A stretch of DNA of 64,000 nt, taken from assembly GCA_963829575.1 (NCBI GenBank), contig CAWHJF010000010.1, forward strand, positions 1 to 64,000, read 5' to 3'. Position 1 is the first letter of the stretch, and each line of letters begins with the position of its first letter. Of this stretch, positions 8,339-16,660 are shown one piece after another. A program made the position numbers and the translations under genes. The DNA comes from KACC-23026 sp963829575. GTDB taxonomy: Bacteria; Bacillota; Bacilli; Bacillales; Sporolactobacillaceae. The notes below the pieces were generated by a model. It was not told the origin of the DNA. It was given only the letters and a program-made list of their open reading frames with translations, and did no database searches.

Positions 8339-9509
8339 CCTTCACACCCCCCTTACGAATCGGTGTGAGGGTACCCGTCTCTTCAACCTCATAGAGCTTG
8401 AGTCCCCGTTTCTGCCAGAGCGACAGAATGGGATCACTGGCAATTTCTTTAAAGGCACCTGCAAAGAAAACCACTCGAGGTTGCGTAAAATTTTTGGTCA
8501 TTTCACGAATCGCAAGTTTTGGGTCAACGCGCAAAAAGTTAACTTGGATAAGCGCTAAACGCTCCATGATGCGAAAATAATGAGGTCGATCATTCCCCAA
8601 CATGGTATGTAGGATAAGCGCTTTTCCCATCGGCTTCGTATTGATCGACAAATCAAAATCAATGCCGCGCCGATGCGCCATTTCCGCGAGTCTCGCAAAC
8701 GAAGAGAGTTGATCCTCTAACTTTTCAACATCCTCTTTCTGCATGCTTGAGCCAATTAATACAACAAAGCTCCACGTCAACCCCATTGTTTTTTCAACAA
8801 GTTTGGTCTGAAGTGCTCCCTTTCTAGCTGTTGCTTTCCAATGAATCGCTTTTAAAGAATCGCCTTGAGTGTAATCTCGGGTTCCAATCGGAAGCGATCG
8901 ATCATAGAAAAGCGAGTTTCGATTGGCATGACCGCCTTCTTGAAGAAGGTGTGCACTCTCAAGGCCTGAAACCGCTTGGCGTTTCGGATAAACCACGACC
9001 TCCGACCTCACAAACTCATAACGAATTTGAACGGTCATGAGCTTGAGCGGATCGGATAAAGTGAGCCTTAGATCATGCAATCGACCGACTCCCCTCGCGA
9101 CTGTTGAAAAGGGCAAGGCCAATTCTAAAGACTGCTTCCGCTGTACAGAAATCGAAAACTCATACCTTTGATCCTGCGTTTTTTTGCCCTGATCAAACTG
9201 AAACACCGAATCATGAGAAAACTGACAGGTTCCTAAAACAGGGAGATTGGCTTTATTAATAAAGCGAAACAGCCATTCCCCATCGTCCCCTTTGGTCACG
9301 CTTATTTTCTTTCGTTCGTTGTCATAGAAAAATCGCTTAGCTACATGCTTGAGATAGAGTCTTGGGTAGAGGCCAAAAACTAAAAATAGAGAAGAGACAA
9401 AAAACAATAAAACGTTGGCGGTAAAGAGATCGATAAGAAATAACACAATTCCGAGGCCAAGCGCCACATCCACAAATGTCGATGAGCCTTTTAGAAGCTC
9501 CGTCTTCAT
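8328..9509 (-). CDS. DUF58 domain protein (YeaD-like)
   Basis: 393 residues. Two N-terminal membrane segments (about 14-50) precede an extracytoplasmic beta-rich part. The DUF58 core follows, with the conserved IGTRDYTQGDSLKAIHWKAT (residues about 207-226) and a von Willebrand A-like fold behind it (WSFVVLIGSSM). Its ATG overlaps the moxR stop, so translation is coupled. MoxR ATPases with DUF58 partners work as chaperone-like pairs on envelope proteins in several bacteria. The client here is unknown. Confidence 0.85.
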   Translation of the reverse strand: MKTELLKGSSTFVDVALGLGIVLFLIDLFTANVLLFFVSSLFLVFGLYPRLYLKHVAKRFFYDNERKKISVTKGDDGEWLFRFINKANLPVLGTCQFSHDSVFQFDQGKKTQDQRYEFSISVQRKQSLELALPFSTVARGVGRLHDLRLTLSDPLKLMTVQIRYEFVRSEVVVYPKRQAVSGLESAHLLQEGGHANRNSLFYDRSLPIGTRDYTQGDSLKAIHWKATARKGALQTKLVEKTMGLTWSFVVLIGSSMQKEDVEKLEDQLSSFARLAEMAHRRGIDFDLSINTKPMGKALILHTMLGNDRPHYFRIMERLALIQVNFLRVDPKLAIREMTKNFTQPRVVFFAGAFKEIASDPILSLWQKRGLKLYEVEETGTLTPIRKGGVKVAD

Positions 9510-10447
9510 TCACGTGTCCCTTCTTCAACTGGCACTTCCAATTGTTTTAAGAGATCTTGAATGACTAGGGGTTTCGTCGTCCGCATCTCACCCTCCATTG
9601 TTAACACCAACCGGTGGGCTAATACATAAGGCGCCAGTTCTTTAAGATCATCCGGCGTGACAAAGTCACGCCCAAATAAAAGCGCACGCGCCTGTGCTGC
9701 ACGCATAAAGGCGAGTGTTCCCCTTGGACTAACACCTGTCTCTACATACTCATGGCCCCTTGTGGCCTGCACAATCTCAAGCAAATACCGTTCAACCTCT
9801 TCTGAGAGGGTGATGTCACGAACCTCAATTTGTAGGCGTTCAATATCTTCTAAGTTATAAATGGGCTGAAGCGCATCAAGTGGCTCATTTTTTCGATAGA
9901 GCCTTAAAATCTGCAATTCTTCTTCCAAACTTGGATAACCCATTTGAATTTGCAATAAAAAGCGGTCCATTTGGGCTTCTGGAAGCGGGAAGGTCCCCTG
10001 TTGTTCAATCGGGTTTTGGGTCGCTATGACAATAAAAGGACCGGTTACTTTTAACGTTTCCCCTTCAATCGTCACTTGATGCTCTTCCATTACTTCGAGC
10101 AAACTCGCTTGGGTCCGTGGGGTAGCACGATTGATCTCATCGGTTAATAAAATATTGGTCATAACGGGTCCTGGTTTAATTTCAAAGGTTTGCTCTTTCG
10201 GATTAAAAATTTGAATTCCAGTAATATCACTTGGTAAGACATCTGGAGTCAGTTGAACCCTTGAAAATTTCCCATCTATGGACCGCGCCAATACCTTGGC
10301 AAGAACAGTTTTCCCGGTACCCGGTACATCTTCTAAAAGAACATGCCCCTTACTAATTAAAGCAATCATTAAAAGTTCAGCTGCCTTTTGTCGACCAACC
10401 AACACTTTTCCAATTTGATCTTGTAAGCGATTTAATTCTTCTCTCAT
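9506..10447 (-). CDS. MoxR-family AAA+ ATPase (YeaC-like)
   Basis: About 313 residues starting MREELNRLQDQ, with GAGGAGGAG in front of the ATG at 10447; the ATG further upstream lacks a site. Walker A is EDVPGTGKTVLA, Walker B is ILLTDEINRA, sensor 1 is IATQNPIEQQGTFPLPEAQ, and the segment GVSPRGTLAFMRAAQARA is diagnostic of the MoxR group. It is first in an operon with DUF58 and DUF4129 proteins. It is probably a chaperone-like ATPase acting with DUF58 at the membrane. Confidence 0.92.
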   Translation of the reverse strand: MREELNRLQDQIGKVLVGRQKAAELLMIALISKGHVLLEDVPGTGKTVLAKVLARSIDGKFSRVQLTPDVLPSDITGIQIFNPKEQTFEIKPGPVMTNILLTDEINRATPRTQASLLEVMEEHQVTIEGETLKVTGPFIVIATQNPIEQQGTFPLPEAQMDRFLLQIQMGYPSLEEELQILRLYRKNEPLDALQPIYNLEDIERLQIEVRDITLSEEVERYLLEIVQATRGHEYVETGVSPRGTLAFMRAAQARALLFGRDFVTPDDLKELAPYVLAHRLVLTMEGEMRTTKPLVIQDLLKQLEVPVEEGTRE

Positions 10448-10516
10448 CGAACTCCTCCTCAACCCGTTCACAAATCTTTTCAAACCTATCAAACTATTTA
10501 AATTATAGCATTAAAT

Positions 10517-10545
10517 AAAAGGATCAGACACGGGTCTGATCCTTT
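10517..10545 (-). terminator. Terminator of the D,D-carboxypeptidase gene
   Basis: A stem AAAGGATCAGAC / GTCTGATCCTTT with a 3-base loop is followed by T-rich sequence on both strands. The gene's stop codon lies inside the stem. It may serve in both directions. Confidence 0.8.
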
Positions 10546-11753
10546 TTCTGTAAATCGTTAGGTTTTAAAATGAAATAACCAATTATTAAGAAGATGAGCA
10601 CGCTAAAGATCAAAAAACTATTATTTTTACCATTAAATGGTGTTTGGGCTGGGATCTTTAGTGGGTGAACATTTCCAGGGATCGGCTTTGAGGCCACAAG
10701 TTGGACTTGTTTTTGAAGCGTTCCGTTCACAGATATGCTCAAGGTTCCGACCGAATGGTCTTTCTCAATTCCTTTGATAAGTTCCGACTTAGGGAGCCAA
10801 TGGATGGATTGAGCCACCTGATCACCGTCTTTGTAACTAATAGTTGCCGGTTTAGCTAATTGAACAGGGATGGTTTTTCCATTGATATGGATCGATTGAT
10901 AAGGACCCTGTTGCCCGCCAACCTGCATGGTTTTAATCCGTGCGAACGCATACTGACTAATGGCCTTCACATCTGGATACTCGCCATAATTATTATCCTG
11001 CATCACAACGGTAATAATCCGATTATGACCTTTTTTTTCATACTCGACAATGGTTTGGCCCGCTTGATCAGTAAACCCGGTCTTCCCGCCAATTGCCAAA
11101 GGGTTGTCATAAATCTTATCTCGGCGATAGATTTCTGCCGTCTGCTCGTCCGTATGGAGCATATACGTATTGGCTCGCATCGCTGGAAACACATCTGGGT
11201 AGCTCATTAATTCTTTTGCAATAATTGCCATATCGTAAGGGGTTGTATAATGATTCGGATCATGAAGCCCGTTTGGTGTCACGAAATGCGTATCTTTTAA
11301 ACCAAGCTTCTTGGCTTCATCATTCATCATTTTGGCAAACCCCACTTCGGTTCCGCCAATATGTTCGGCGACTGCCATCGCTACATCGTTCGAGCTAATA
11401 ATCATGAGCGCGTACAACGCATCTTTTTTCGACATCGTTTCACCAAGATGCATCCGATAAAACCAATTACTCGGATCTTGTTGGACGGCCTCACGCGTCG
11501 CCGTAATGACCTCATTGTCCTTCATTTTTTGCTCCATCAAAAGAACAGTCATGAGTTTCGTAATGCTTGCCGGGTAGGCTTTATGATGCGATGCTTTACT
11601 ATATAGGACTTCACCGGTATCGGCATTGATTACCACGGCATAAGGCGCCTGAATGCTCGGTTCTCCCTCGGCATAAGCCATAGGTGTCATCGCGATCCAA
11701 CTGATTAAGAATCCCATAATTAATGCTAGTCCAAGTTTTCTAAGCTGACACAT
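10524..11753 (-). CDS. Serine-type D-Ala-D-Ala carboxypeptidase (DacF/PBP class)
   Basis: It removes the terminal D-Ala of peptidoglycan stem peptides. An N-terminal signal peptide (residues 1-28, ending AYA) precedes the penicillin-binding domain. The three active-site motifs are SITKLM (SxxK, about residue 63), SSNDVA (SxN) and KTGFT (KTG). A C-terminal beta domain, a membrane anchor near residues 378-395 and a basic tail follow. In the DacA/DacF class the C-terminus is usually an amphipathic helix; here it is a full hydrophobic span. The start has AAAGGTGG. Whether it acts in vegetative or spore wall cannot be told. Confidence 0.88.
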   Translation of the reverse strand: MCQLRKLGLALIMGFLISWIAMTPMAYAEGEPSIQAPYAVVINADTGEVLYSKASHHKAYPASITKLMTVLLMEQKMKDNEVITATREAVQQDPSNWFYRMHLGETMSKKDALYALMIISSNDVAMAVAEHIGGTEVGFAKMMNDEAKKLGLKDTHFVTPNGLHDPNHYTTPYDMAIIAKELMSYPDVFPAMRANTYMLHTDEQTAEIYRRDKIYDNPLAIGGKTGFTDQAGQTIVEYEKKGHNRIITVVMQDNNYGEYPDVKAISQYAFARIKTMQVGGQQGPYQSIHINGKTIPVQLAKPATISYKDGDQVAQSIHWLPKSELIKGIEKDHSVGTLSISVNGTLQKQVQLVASKPIPGNVHPLKIPAQTPFNGKNNSFLIFSVLIFLIIGYFILKPNDLQKKDQTRV

Positions 11754-11832
11754 TCAACCACCTTTTCAAACTAATCTCAGAAGTTATTCGAATTATACTA
11801 TACAGAAGTCCCTATTAAAGAACAATCCTTTT

Positions 11833-12826
11833 TTATTGGAAACGTCTCGACCGTTTGGTCTTAATTTTGGTTGTCGTCTCCTTAAGCCACTTGGCATTTT
11901 TCTTAATGTCGAGATAACGAGACATTTCATTCATAAGATGGTGCAGTTTTGCACGTGTTTCAAACTCTTCTCGTGTCCCCGGGAGTGGCAAATCCCTCAT
12001 CTCTTCCCGGATTTCCTTTAACTGTTCAATATAATAATAAGCGGTGTTCTCTTCTTTAACATGGGCACTTAAATCTTCTAGAAAACGAGAAAACATCATG
12101 CGTTGCGGCACGTGTTCATCTAATTGAGAAATAATTGGTAGCATTCGATGAAGAATATCAAATTGCTTTTCACGCATTTCAAAATAACGGTAATGATGCT
12201 CGTCCTTTCGCAGAAGATGGTTCTCGACATTTCGAATGGCGAGACTTTCTGCTTCATTAAAAATAAGCTCGAGTTCAATCAACTCAAGTCCGTCCCAACC
12301 TTGGTCGCCTTTATCCAAAAACTCAGCGTACTTGATGAAGAATGGTTCTAAAATGAGATTCGATTTTGGCTTGATACGTGCCTAGATCTTTTTGGAGATT
12401 AGGCATGAAGCTGTTCAGGATGAGCGCTATGCCAACCCCGATCGAAATTAATGCGAGCTCATTTCCAATAACAGACCATGAGATCTGTTGATCGTTATAA
12501 ATATGTATTAAAATAACCACGCTTGTGACAAATCCGGAATTAATCTTAAGTTTAATTAGAACCGGTAAAAGGAGCACAATCAAGATCGCAAAGACGAGTG
12601 GTGAATAGCCAAGCAAACTAAAAAGGACGCCGCCAAATAAGATGCCCATGACACCGGAGAAACCTCGGCTCATCGCGACCTTAAGCGAACGCATTTTTGT
12701 TGTCTCAATACAAAGAATGGCTATGATCCCTGCTGAACTATAAAAGTTTAACCCCAACCATTGGGCAATATACATGGCAAGTCCGGCCCCAATGGCAGTT
12801 TTTACGATGCGGCTTCCAATTCTCAT
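11833..12826 (-). pseudogene. yqjA: YqjA-like aromatic acid exporter family membrane protein, one frameshift
   Basis: The N-terminal half (from 12826) has about five membrane segments and fits the ArAE_1/DUF939 domain (IAILCIETTKMRSLKVAMSR, SRGFSGVMGILFGG). After IESHFRTILHQ the frame stops at 12323. One base earlier the next frame continues AEFLDKGDQGWDGLEL and then NVENHLLRKDEHHYRYFEMR, the cytoplasmic ArAE_1_C domain. B. subtilis YqjA has both halves in one chain, with the same junction. A one-base insertion at about 12331 (CAAGTACGCTGAG) explains the split. The position beside polYB also matches yqjA synteny. The two parts could be separate proteins, but this is unlikely. Confidence 0.8.
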
Positions 12827-12892
12827 CCCAATTCAATCCTTTTCATGTCCATCCGTCCAATTGAAAATTTTAATGGGTCTTATAAACTTCAA

Positions 12893-12940
12893 TAAAAAAG
12901 GACGAGTCATAGTCAATCGATCCTAACAAGACTCGTCCAC
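12893..12940 (-). terminator. Terminator of the quinone oxidoreductase gene
   Basis: GGACGAGTC and GACTCGTCC form a 9-bp perfect stem. On the minus strand it is followed by TTTTTTATTG. The loop is about 21 bases. Confidence 0.8.
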
Positions 12941-12954
12941 CTCAAACAATAGGC

Positions 12955-13935
12955 TTACTCTTCAATTTTTAAAAGGATTTTTCCGGTATTCTTATTTTGC
13001 CCCATGTGAACATGGGCTGATTGCACGTCTTTAAACTCAAACACAGAGTCCACGATCGGTTTCAACTCACCCGATTCAAACAGGCTGAGTACCGTCTCTG
13101 AAAAATCTTTGGTTAAGGCCTCTTTATACTCAAGTGAACGTGAACGGAGCGTCGTTGCCGTGACCGTGAGCCGTTTCATCATTAAATAACCAAGATGCGC
13201 TTCAGGCACCACAGCGCCTCCTAATGTACTAATAATCACTAAACGCCCATCGACAGCTAACGATTTAAGATTATCCTCCCAATAAGGGGCTCCGATAAAA
13301 TCCAAGATCAGATTAACTTGTCCACATGTTTCTTTGATTCGTTCAATAAAAGATTCCTTTTTATAATTAATCGTCACATCGGCACCTAACGCTTCGCAGG
13401 CCTGACACTTCTCATCCGACCCAGCTGTAATGACGACCGTGGCTCCTTTCATTTTGGCAAGTTGGATCGCAGCGGTTCCCACTCCACTTGCACCAGCGTG
13501 GATTAAAACCGTCTCCCCTTTTTCGAGCCTGCCAATCCAGAACAGAGATTGAAAAGCAGTCAGAAACACTTCGGGGATTGCTGCGGCATCCGTATAAGAA
13601 AACGACTCAGGCATCGCCATGGCCATGTTTTCTGAAATCACGGCATATTCCGCATAGCCGCCTCCCTCGATTAAACCAAAAACGCGATCGCCTTTTTTCC
13701 ATTTGGTCACACCATCTCCAACCTCTGCCACGACCCCTGCCATTTCGAGACCAAGGATCGGACTCGCGCCTTTCGGTGGTGGATAATTGCCTTCTCGTTG
13801 GGCGAGATCAGCCCGATTTAAAGCGGTCGCTTTGAGTTGAACCAAAATCTCATGTGATTGGGGATTTGGTGTGTCCACATCCCCTATGTAAAGTTGTTCA
13901 GGTCCACCCGGTTGTTTGATTTGCACAGCTTTCAT
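12955..13935 (-). CDS. Zinc-free medium-chain NAD(P)H quinone oxidoreductase (QOR/PIG3-like)
   Basis: 326 residues of the medium-chain dehydrogenase fold. It starts MKAVQIKQPGGPEQL and has the quinone oxidoreductase segment LNRADLAQREGNYPPPKGAS. The nucleotide-binding motif is HAGASGVGTAAIQLAK (residues about 145-160), with a zinc-free catalytic domain. It likely reduces quinones or enones using NADPH. The start has TTAGGGAGGG. polYB lies 12 bases upstream on the same strand, so the two may be read together. The QOR/PIG3 assignment is firm at family level but the substrate is not known. Confidence 0.88.
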   Translation of the reverse strand: MKAVQIKQPGGPEQLYIGDVDTPNPQSHEILVQLKATALNRADLAQREGNYPPPKGASPILGLEMAGVVAEVGDGVTKWKKGDRVFGLIEGGGYAEYAVISENMAMAMPESFSYTDAAAIPEVFLTAFQSLFWIGRLEKGETVLIHAGASGVGTAAIQLAKMKGATVVITAGSDEKCQACEALGADVTINYKKESFIERIKETCGQVNLILDFIGAPYWEDNLKSLAVDGRLVIISTLGGAVVPEAHLGYLMMKRLTVTATTLRSRSLEYKEALTKDFSETVLSLFESGELKPIVDSVFEFKDVQSAHVHMGQNKNTGKILLKIEE

Positions 13936-13947
13936 ACAATACCCTCC

Positions 13948-15138
13948 CTAATTCTTATCCTTTTTTGACGTCTCCGAGCCGAACGTTAGAAGCTCTTTTC
14001 CAAAACGAGTCTGGATCGACTCCATGACCTCATAAAGCGGTTCTTTTTTCGCTTCTTCTTGAAATGTAAAGAGATCGAGTTGTTTGGACACTTGTTTTTT
14101 GGTTTCGAATTTTTGAACCCCAAGTCCTAAGAGCCGGACTGGTTTACCCGACCAATGCTCCTCGAATAAGCTCATGGCCACTCGCTCAATTTGATTGGCC
14201 TCATCCGTTGGTTGATCCAACGTCTTCATGCGGGTCACTTGTGTCCAGTTACTGTAACGAATCTGGACTTGAATCTGATATGCGGTATAATGCACCATTT
14301 TAAGTTTTTTAGACAAGGTTTCCGAAAACTTTTTAAAAACGGGGCGTGCCTCGCTAAGTTGTGTAAGATCCACTGGAAACGTGGTGGATTGACTCATGCT
14401 TTTGTAGACACTCTCTTGTTTGGGGTCAACTGGGCGTAAATCTTGACCGTTTGCTCGGAGATAAAGCTTTTCGCCATGTTGACCCAGAAGCCGTTTCACT
14501 CGGCCCTCCTCGGCCTTCGCAAGGTCCCCAATGGTATGAATGCCCACCCGTTCAAACTTTTCGGCTGTCTTTGGGCCCACTCCATGCATCGCGCCAATGT
14601 TAAGCGGCCAGAGCACAGACGGAACATCGCGTTTCCGAAGAATGGTGAGCCCCATCGGCTTCTTCATATTAGAGGCCATTTTGGCAAGAAATTTATTGGG
14701 TGCAATTCCCACACTGGATGGCAATTGAAGATCTTCTAGTAAGGTCTGTTGAATGGTTCGTGCCAATTCGATCGGATGATGAGTGCTCACTGTTTCCGTC
14801 ACATCTAAATACCCTTCATCAATGGAGACTTTTTGTACGAGTGGCGTGAAGGACCTTAGAATCTCAAACATTTGTCTCGATGTCTCGCGATAAAGTGGGA
14901 AATCTGGCGTTTTGACAATTAAATCTGGACAGAGCCTGCGCGCTTCACGAACCCGCATGGTCGTTTTGACCCCTTTGGCACGCGCCTCATAACTACTAGT
15001 CACAATAATGCCACGGCGCTCTTCAACGCGTCCAGCAATCGCGAGTGGCTTTCCGCGCAAGTCAGGATGGTGGGCTTGCTCCACGGAAGCATAGAAACTA
15101 TTCATATCGACATGAAAAATGATCCGGGCCTGTCCCAT
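13948..15138 (-). CDS. polYB: Y-family DNA polymerase IV (DinB/PolYB, YqjH)
   Basis: An error-prone translesion polymerase of about 396 residues. Catalytic acidic residues lie in IIFHVDMNSFYASVEQ and in KVSIDEGYLDVTE. The SSYEARAKGVKTTM finger segment, the helix-hairpin-helix GAMHGVGPKTAEKFERVGI and the little-finger domain follow. The C-terminal KKQVSKQLDLF contains a QLDLF clamp-binding motif. The ATG at 15138 is preceded by GAGGGG; the 17 extra upstream codons have no site. The position matches yqjH. I see no clear LexA box upstream. Confidence 0.93.
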   Translation of the reverse strand: MGQARIIFHVDMNSFYASVEQAHHPDLRGKPLAIAGRVEERRGIIVTSSYEARAKGVKTTMRVREARRLCPDLIVKTPDFPLYRETSRQMFEILRSFTPLVQKVSIDEGYLDVTETVSTHHPIELARTIQQTLLEDLQLPSSVGIAPNKFLAKMASNMKKPMGLTILRKRDVPSVLWPLNIGAMHGVGPKTAEKFERVGIHTIGDLAKAEEGRVKRLLGQHGEKLYLRANGQDLRPVDPKQESVYKSMSQSTTFPVDLTQLSEARPVFKKFSETLSKKLKMVHYTAYQIQVQIRYSNWTQVTRMKTLDQPTDEANQIERVAMSLFEEHWSGKPVRLLGLGVQKFETKKQVSKQLDLFTFQEEAKKEPLYEVMESIQTRFGKELLTFGSETSKKDKN

Positions 15139-15219
15139 TTTTGCTACCCCTCTTTTCAAGACGAGTATACCACAAAAAATGAAAAACATGAGGCGAACAG
15201 ACTTGTGGGGGTAGTTCGT

Positions 15220-15263
15220 GGGGACAGACTGACAGTTGGAGGGGACAGACTGCGTCTGTCCCC
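15220..15263. repeat. REP-like palindrome, GGGGACAGAC family
   Basis: GGGGACAGACTGACA (15220-15234) is followed by a perfect palindrome, GGGGACAGAC at 15241-15250 and GTCTGTCCCC at 15254-15263, with a 3-base loop. Repeats of this type are scattered in many Bacillales genomes. The palindrome sits just after the last GerPA-like stop, so on the minus strand it could also slow transcription, although no T-run follows. Confidence 0.55.
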
Positions 15264-15270
15264 TCTGTCA

Positions 15271-15504
15271 TTAAATAAAACTTGTTTTCTGTGAGTTTGA
15301 ATCAATGAGATCTTGATCGCCGGTCGTGTTAAATGGAAAGTTGATTTGGTTTAGATCACCGTTGTCCTCGCCAAATCCTTGATTTCGTTTGTTTGAGAGG
15401 AAAAGGTCCGTTTGTTGGTTGGCGCCCATTGTGAAATTCGACATATGGTCAAGCGAATTTACTTTGACGCCCAACACATTAATGACCATTGGTGCAAAAT
15501 TCAT
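15271..15504 (-). CDS. GerPA/GerPF-family spore protein, paralogue 1
   Basis: 77 residues with GGGAGG upstream. It begins MNFAPMVINVLGVKVNSLDH, followed by NFTMGANQQTD and SNKRNQGFGEDNGD. The pattern (short hydrophobic strand, V.VNS, then a G-N-rich stretch and a D-rich tail DQDLIDSNS) matches the GerPA/GerPF family of small coat proteins that let germinants through the spore coat. It shares the unusual K.NQGFG...GD motif with the gene just upstream and lies 18 bases after it, so they form a tandem pair. The assignment rests on motif pattern only. Confidence 0.6.
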   Translation of the reverse strand: MNFAPMVINVLGVKVNSLDHMSNFTMGANQQTDLFLSNKRNQGFGEDNGDLNQINFPFNTTGDQDLIDSNSQKTSFI

Positions 15505-15522
15505 ATTAGAGAACCTCCCTTA

Positions 15523-15777
15523 CTAATACAGAGTTGGTGGGTTTGCCGTCCGATAGCTCTCAGTATGGGCGTTGGAATCAAACGTATCCCGATCGTCCAC
15601 TCCGCTTCGCGTGTCAAAATGCGAGTCATCACCAAAATTTTGTCCGAAGCCTTGATTCTTCTTGGAAGAATTCTGCCAATCCATTAAAAAATTTTCTCCA
15701 ACATTCACCGCAGATGCGTTTTCGAACGAATTAATTTTAAAAATGAAAATATTTATGCTAATAGAAGGTGTGGCCAT
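15523..15777 (-). CDS. GerPA/GerPF-family spore protein, paralogue 2
   Basis: 84 residues with a strong ribosome site (GGAGGGGGAAG). It begins MATPSISINIFIFKINSFEN, then AVNVGENFLMDW and SSKKNQGFGQNFGDDS. The I..FKINS...NVG pattern and the D-rich tail (DTRSGVDDRDTFDSN) are typical of GerPA/GerPF. It is first in a pair with paralogue 1 and has a sigma-K-like promoter 21 bases upstream of its start. It is divergent from hsp20. Confidence 0.65.
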   Translation of the reverse strand: MATPSISINIFIFKINSFENASAVNVGENFLMDWQNSSKKNQGFGQNFGDDSHFDTRSGVDDRDTFDSNAHTESYRTANPPTLY

Positions 15778-15797
15778 CTTCCCCCTCCTTTTCCTTT

Positions 15798-15826
15798 TAA
15801 TATATGAGAAACCGTATCCGTTATGT
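15798..15826 (-). promoter_or_regulatory. Sigma-K-like promoter of the gerPA-like pair
   Basis: On the minus strand CATATATTA (15798-15806) matches the sigma-K -10 pattern CATAnnnTA. An AC at 15825-15826 lies 18 bases further upstream as a -35 core. It would place the pair in the late mother cell, when coat genes are read. Confidence 0.5.
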
Positions 15827-15842
15827 CTAAAGGAGTGTCCTT

Positions 15843-16388
15843 ATGGATGTCGATAAATTAAAAAAATGGTTAGATGTCGCGCAACAATTTCAAGGAGATC
15901 ATTTCTGGTCCGATATTTTTGAAAGTTCAAATCCGATGCAAGGCGCCAATCCTAATACAGAACAACCCAATCCAAAGATAAATCCAGTGCCGAAAGAACG
16001 GAATACCACGGAGCATGTCTATCACTCAACCTACTCAGAAGACCAAACACCAAAGAATGAACCGCCCAATCCGCCTCAACCGGCCGTTGACATTTTTGAA
16101 ACCGACACGGAGTGGATTTTATGGATCGATTTGCCTGGCATCCATAAGTCCGATATCCAATTAAATCTCGTCGGTCGACGGTTAATCATTAAAGGCGTTG
16201 CCCATACACCCTTTCCGGATGACACCTTGATTCACTCGGAACGATTAAACGGTACTTTCGAACGTTCAATTAATATGCCGGACAATTTAACGCTCAATAT
16301 ACAGCCGAACGCTAAGTATAAAGATGGTGTTTTGGAAGTACGCCTTTCTCGAGATAAACCCAAAAAGCATCAAATTGCAATCGATTAA
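15843..16388 (+). CDS. Hsp20/alpha-crystallin family protein, probably coat-associated
   Basis: 181 residues with AAAGGAGTG in front. Residues 1-78 are polar and rich in N, P and E (NPMQGANPNTEQPNP). Residues about 79-181 form an alpha-crystallin domain: VDIFETDTEWILWIDLPGI, GRRLIIKG, ERLNGTFERSINMPDN and YKDGVLEVRLSR, the last being the conserved DGVL.V strand. The C-terminal I-x-I clamp is weak. Hsp20 homologues CotM and CotP are spore coat proteins in B. subtilis. The divergent GerPA-like pair and the GerPC-like gene downstream suggest a coat role here too. Confidence 0.82.
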   Translation: MDVDKLKKWLDVAQQFQGDHFWSDIFESSNPMQGANPNTEQPNPKINPVPKERNTTEHVYHSTYSEDQTPKNEPPNPPQPAVDIFETDTEWILWIDLPGIHKSDIQLNLVGRRLIIKGVAHTPFPDDTLIHSERLNGTFERSINMPDNLTLNIQPNAKYKDGVLEVRLSRDKPKKHQIAID

Positions 16389-16468
16389 TCGGGAGAATCA
16401 ACCTGAATACTTTTTTTATAACAAGGCGATCCCAAAGATCGGAATCTTCTATTCTACCAAGTGGATGC

Positions 16469-16558
16469 CTATGAATCGTAACGTCCGATTGTTACCCAGC
16501 TTAATTCTTCAACCTCATTGATTTTTATTTGGGCAATGTTAATTTCTTTTACTCTCAT
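16469..16558 (-). CDS. Micro-ORF (29 aa) with a GerP-like motif
   Basis: An ATG at 16558 has a very strong ribosome site (GGAGGT, 6 bases away). The product reads MRVKEINIAQIKINEVEEL and ends SWVTIGRYDS. The strand pattern I..IKIN.VE..SWV.IG resembles the start of GerPA/GerPE-type proteins, where IGD normally follows. A one-base shift would give IGDVTIHRHPLGRIED, so this may be the broken front of a longer GerP-like gene. It lies between hsp20 and the gerPC-like gene, on the other strand. Confidence 0.4.
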   Translation of the reverse strand: MRVKEINIAQIKINEVEELSWVTIGRYDS

Positions 16559-16660
16559 GTCTTCACCTCCATGGTTCAATCCTATGCAGAAAAAGCGAGG
16601 ATCTTCTCTTTAACATGAATGTTGGCAGAGTCATTGCATACCTTGTACTAAAGATCTGAG

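Noticed and set aside
11833..12826. Two separate genes instead of one broken yqjA
   Set aside because: The joined product matches one YqjA chain across the junction, and the second frame has no ribosome site.
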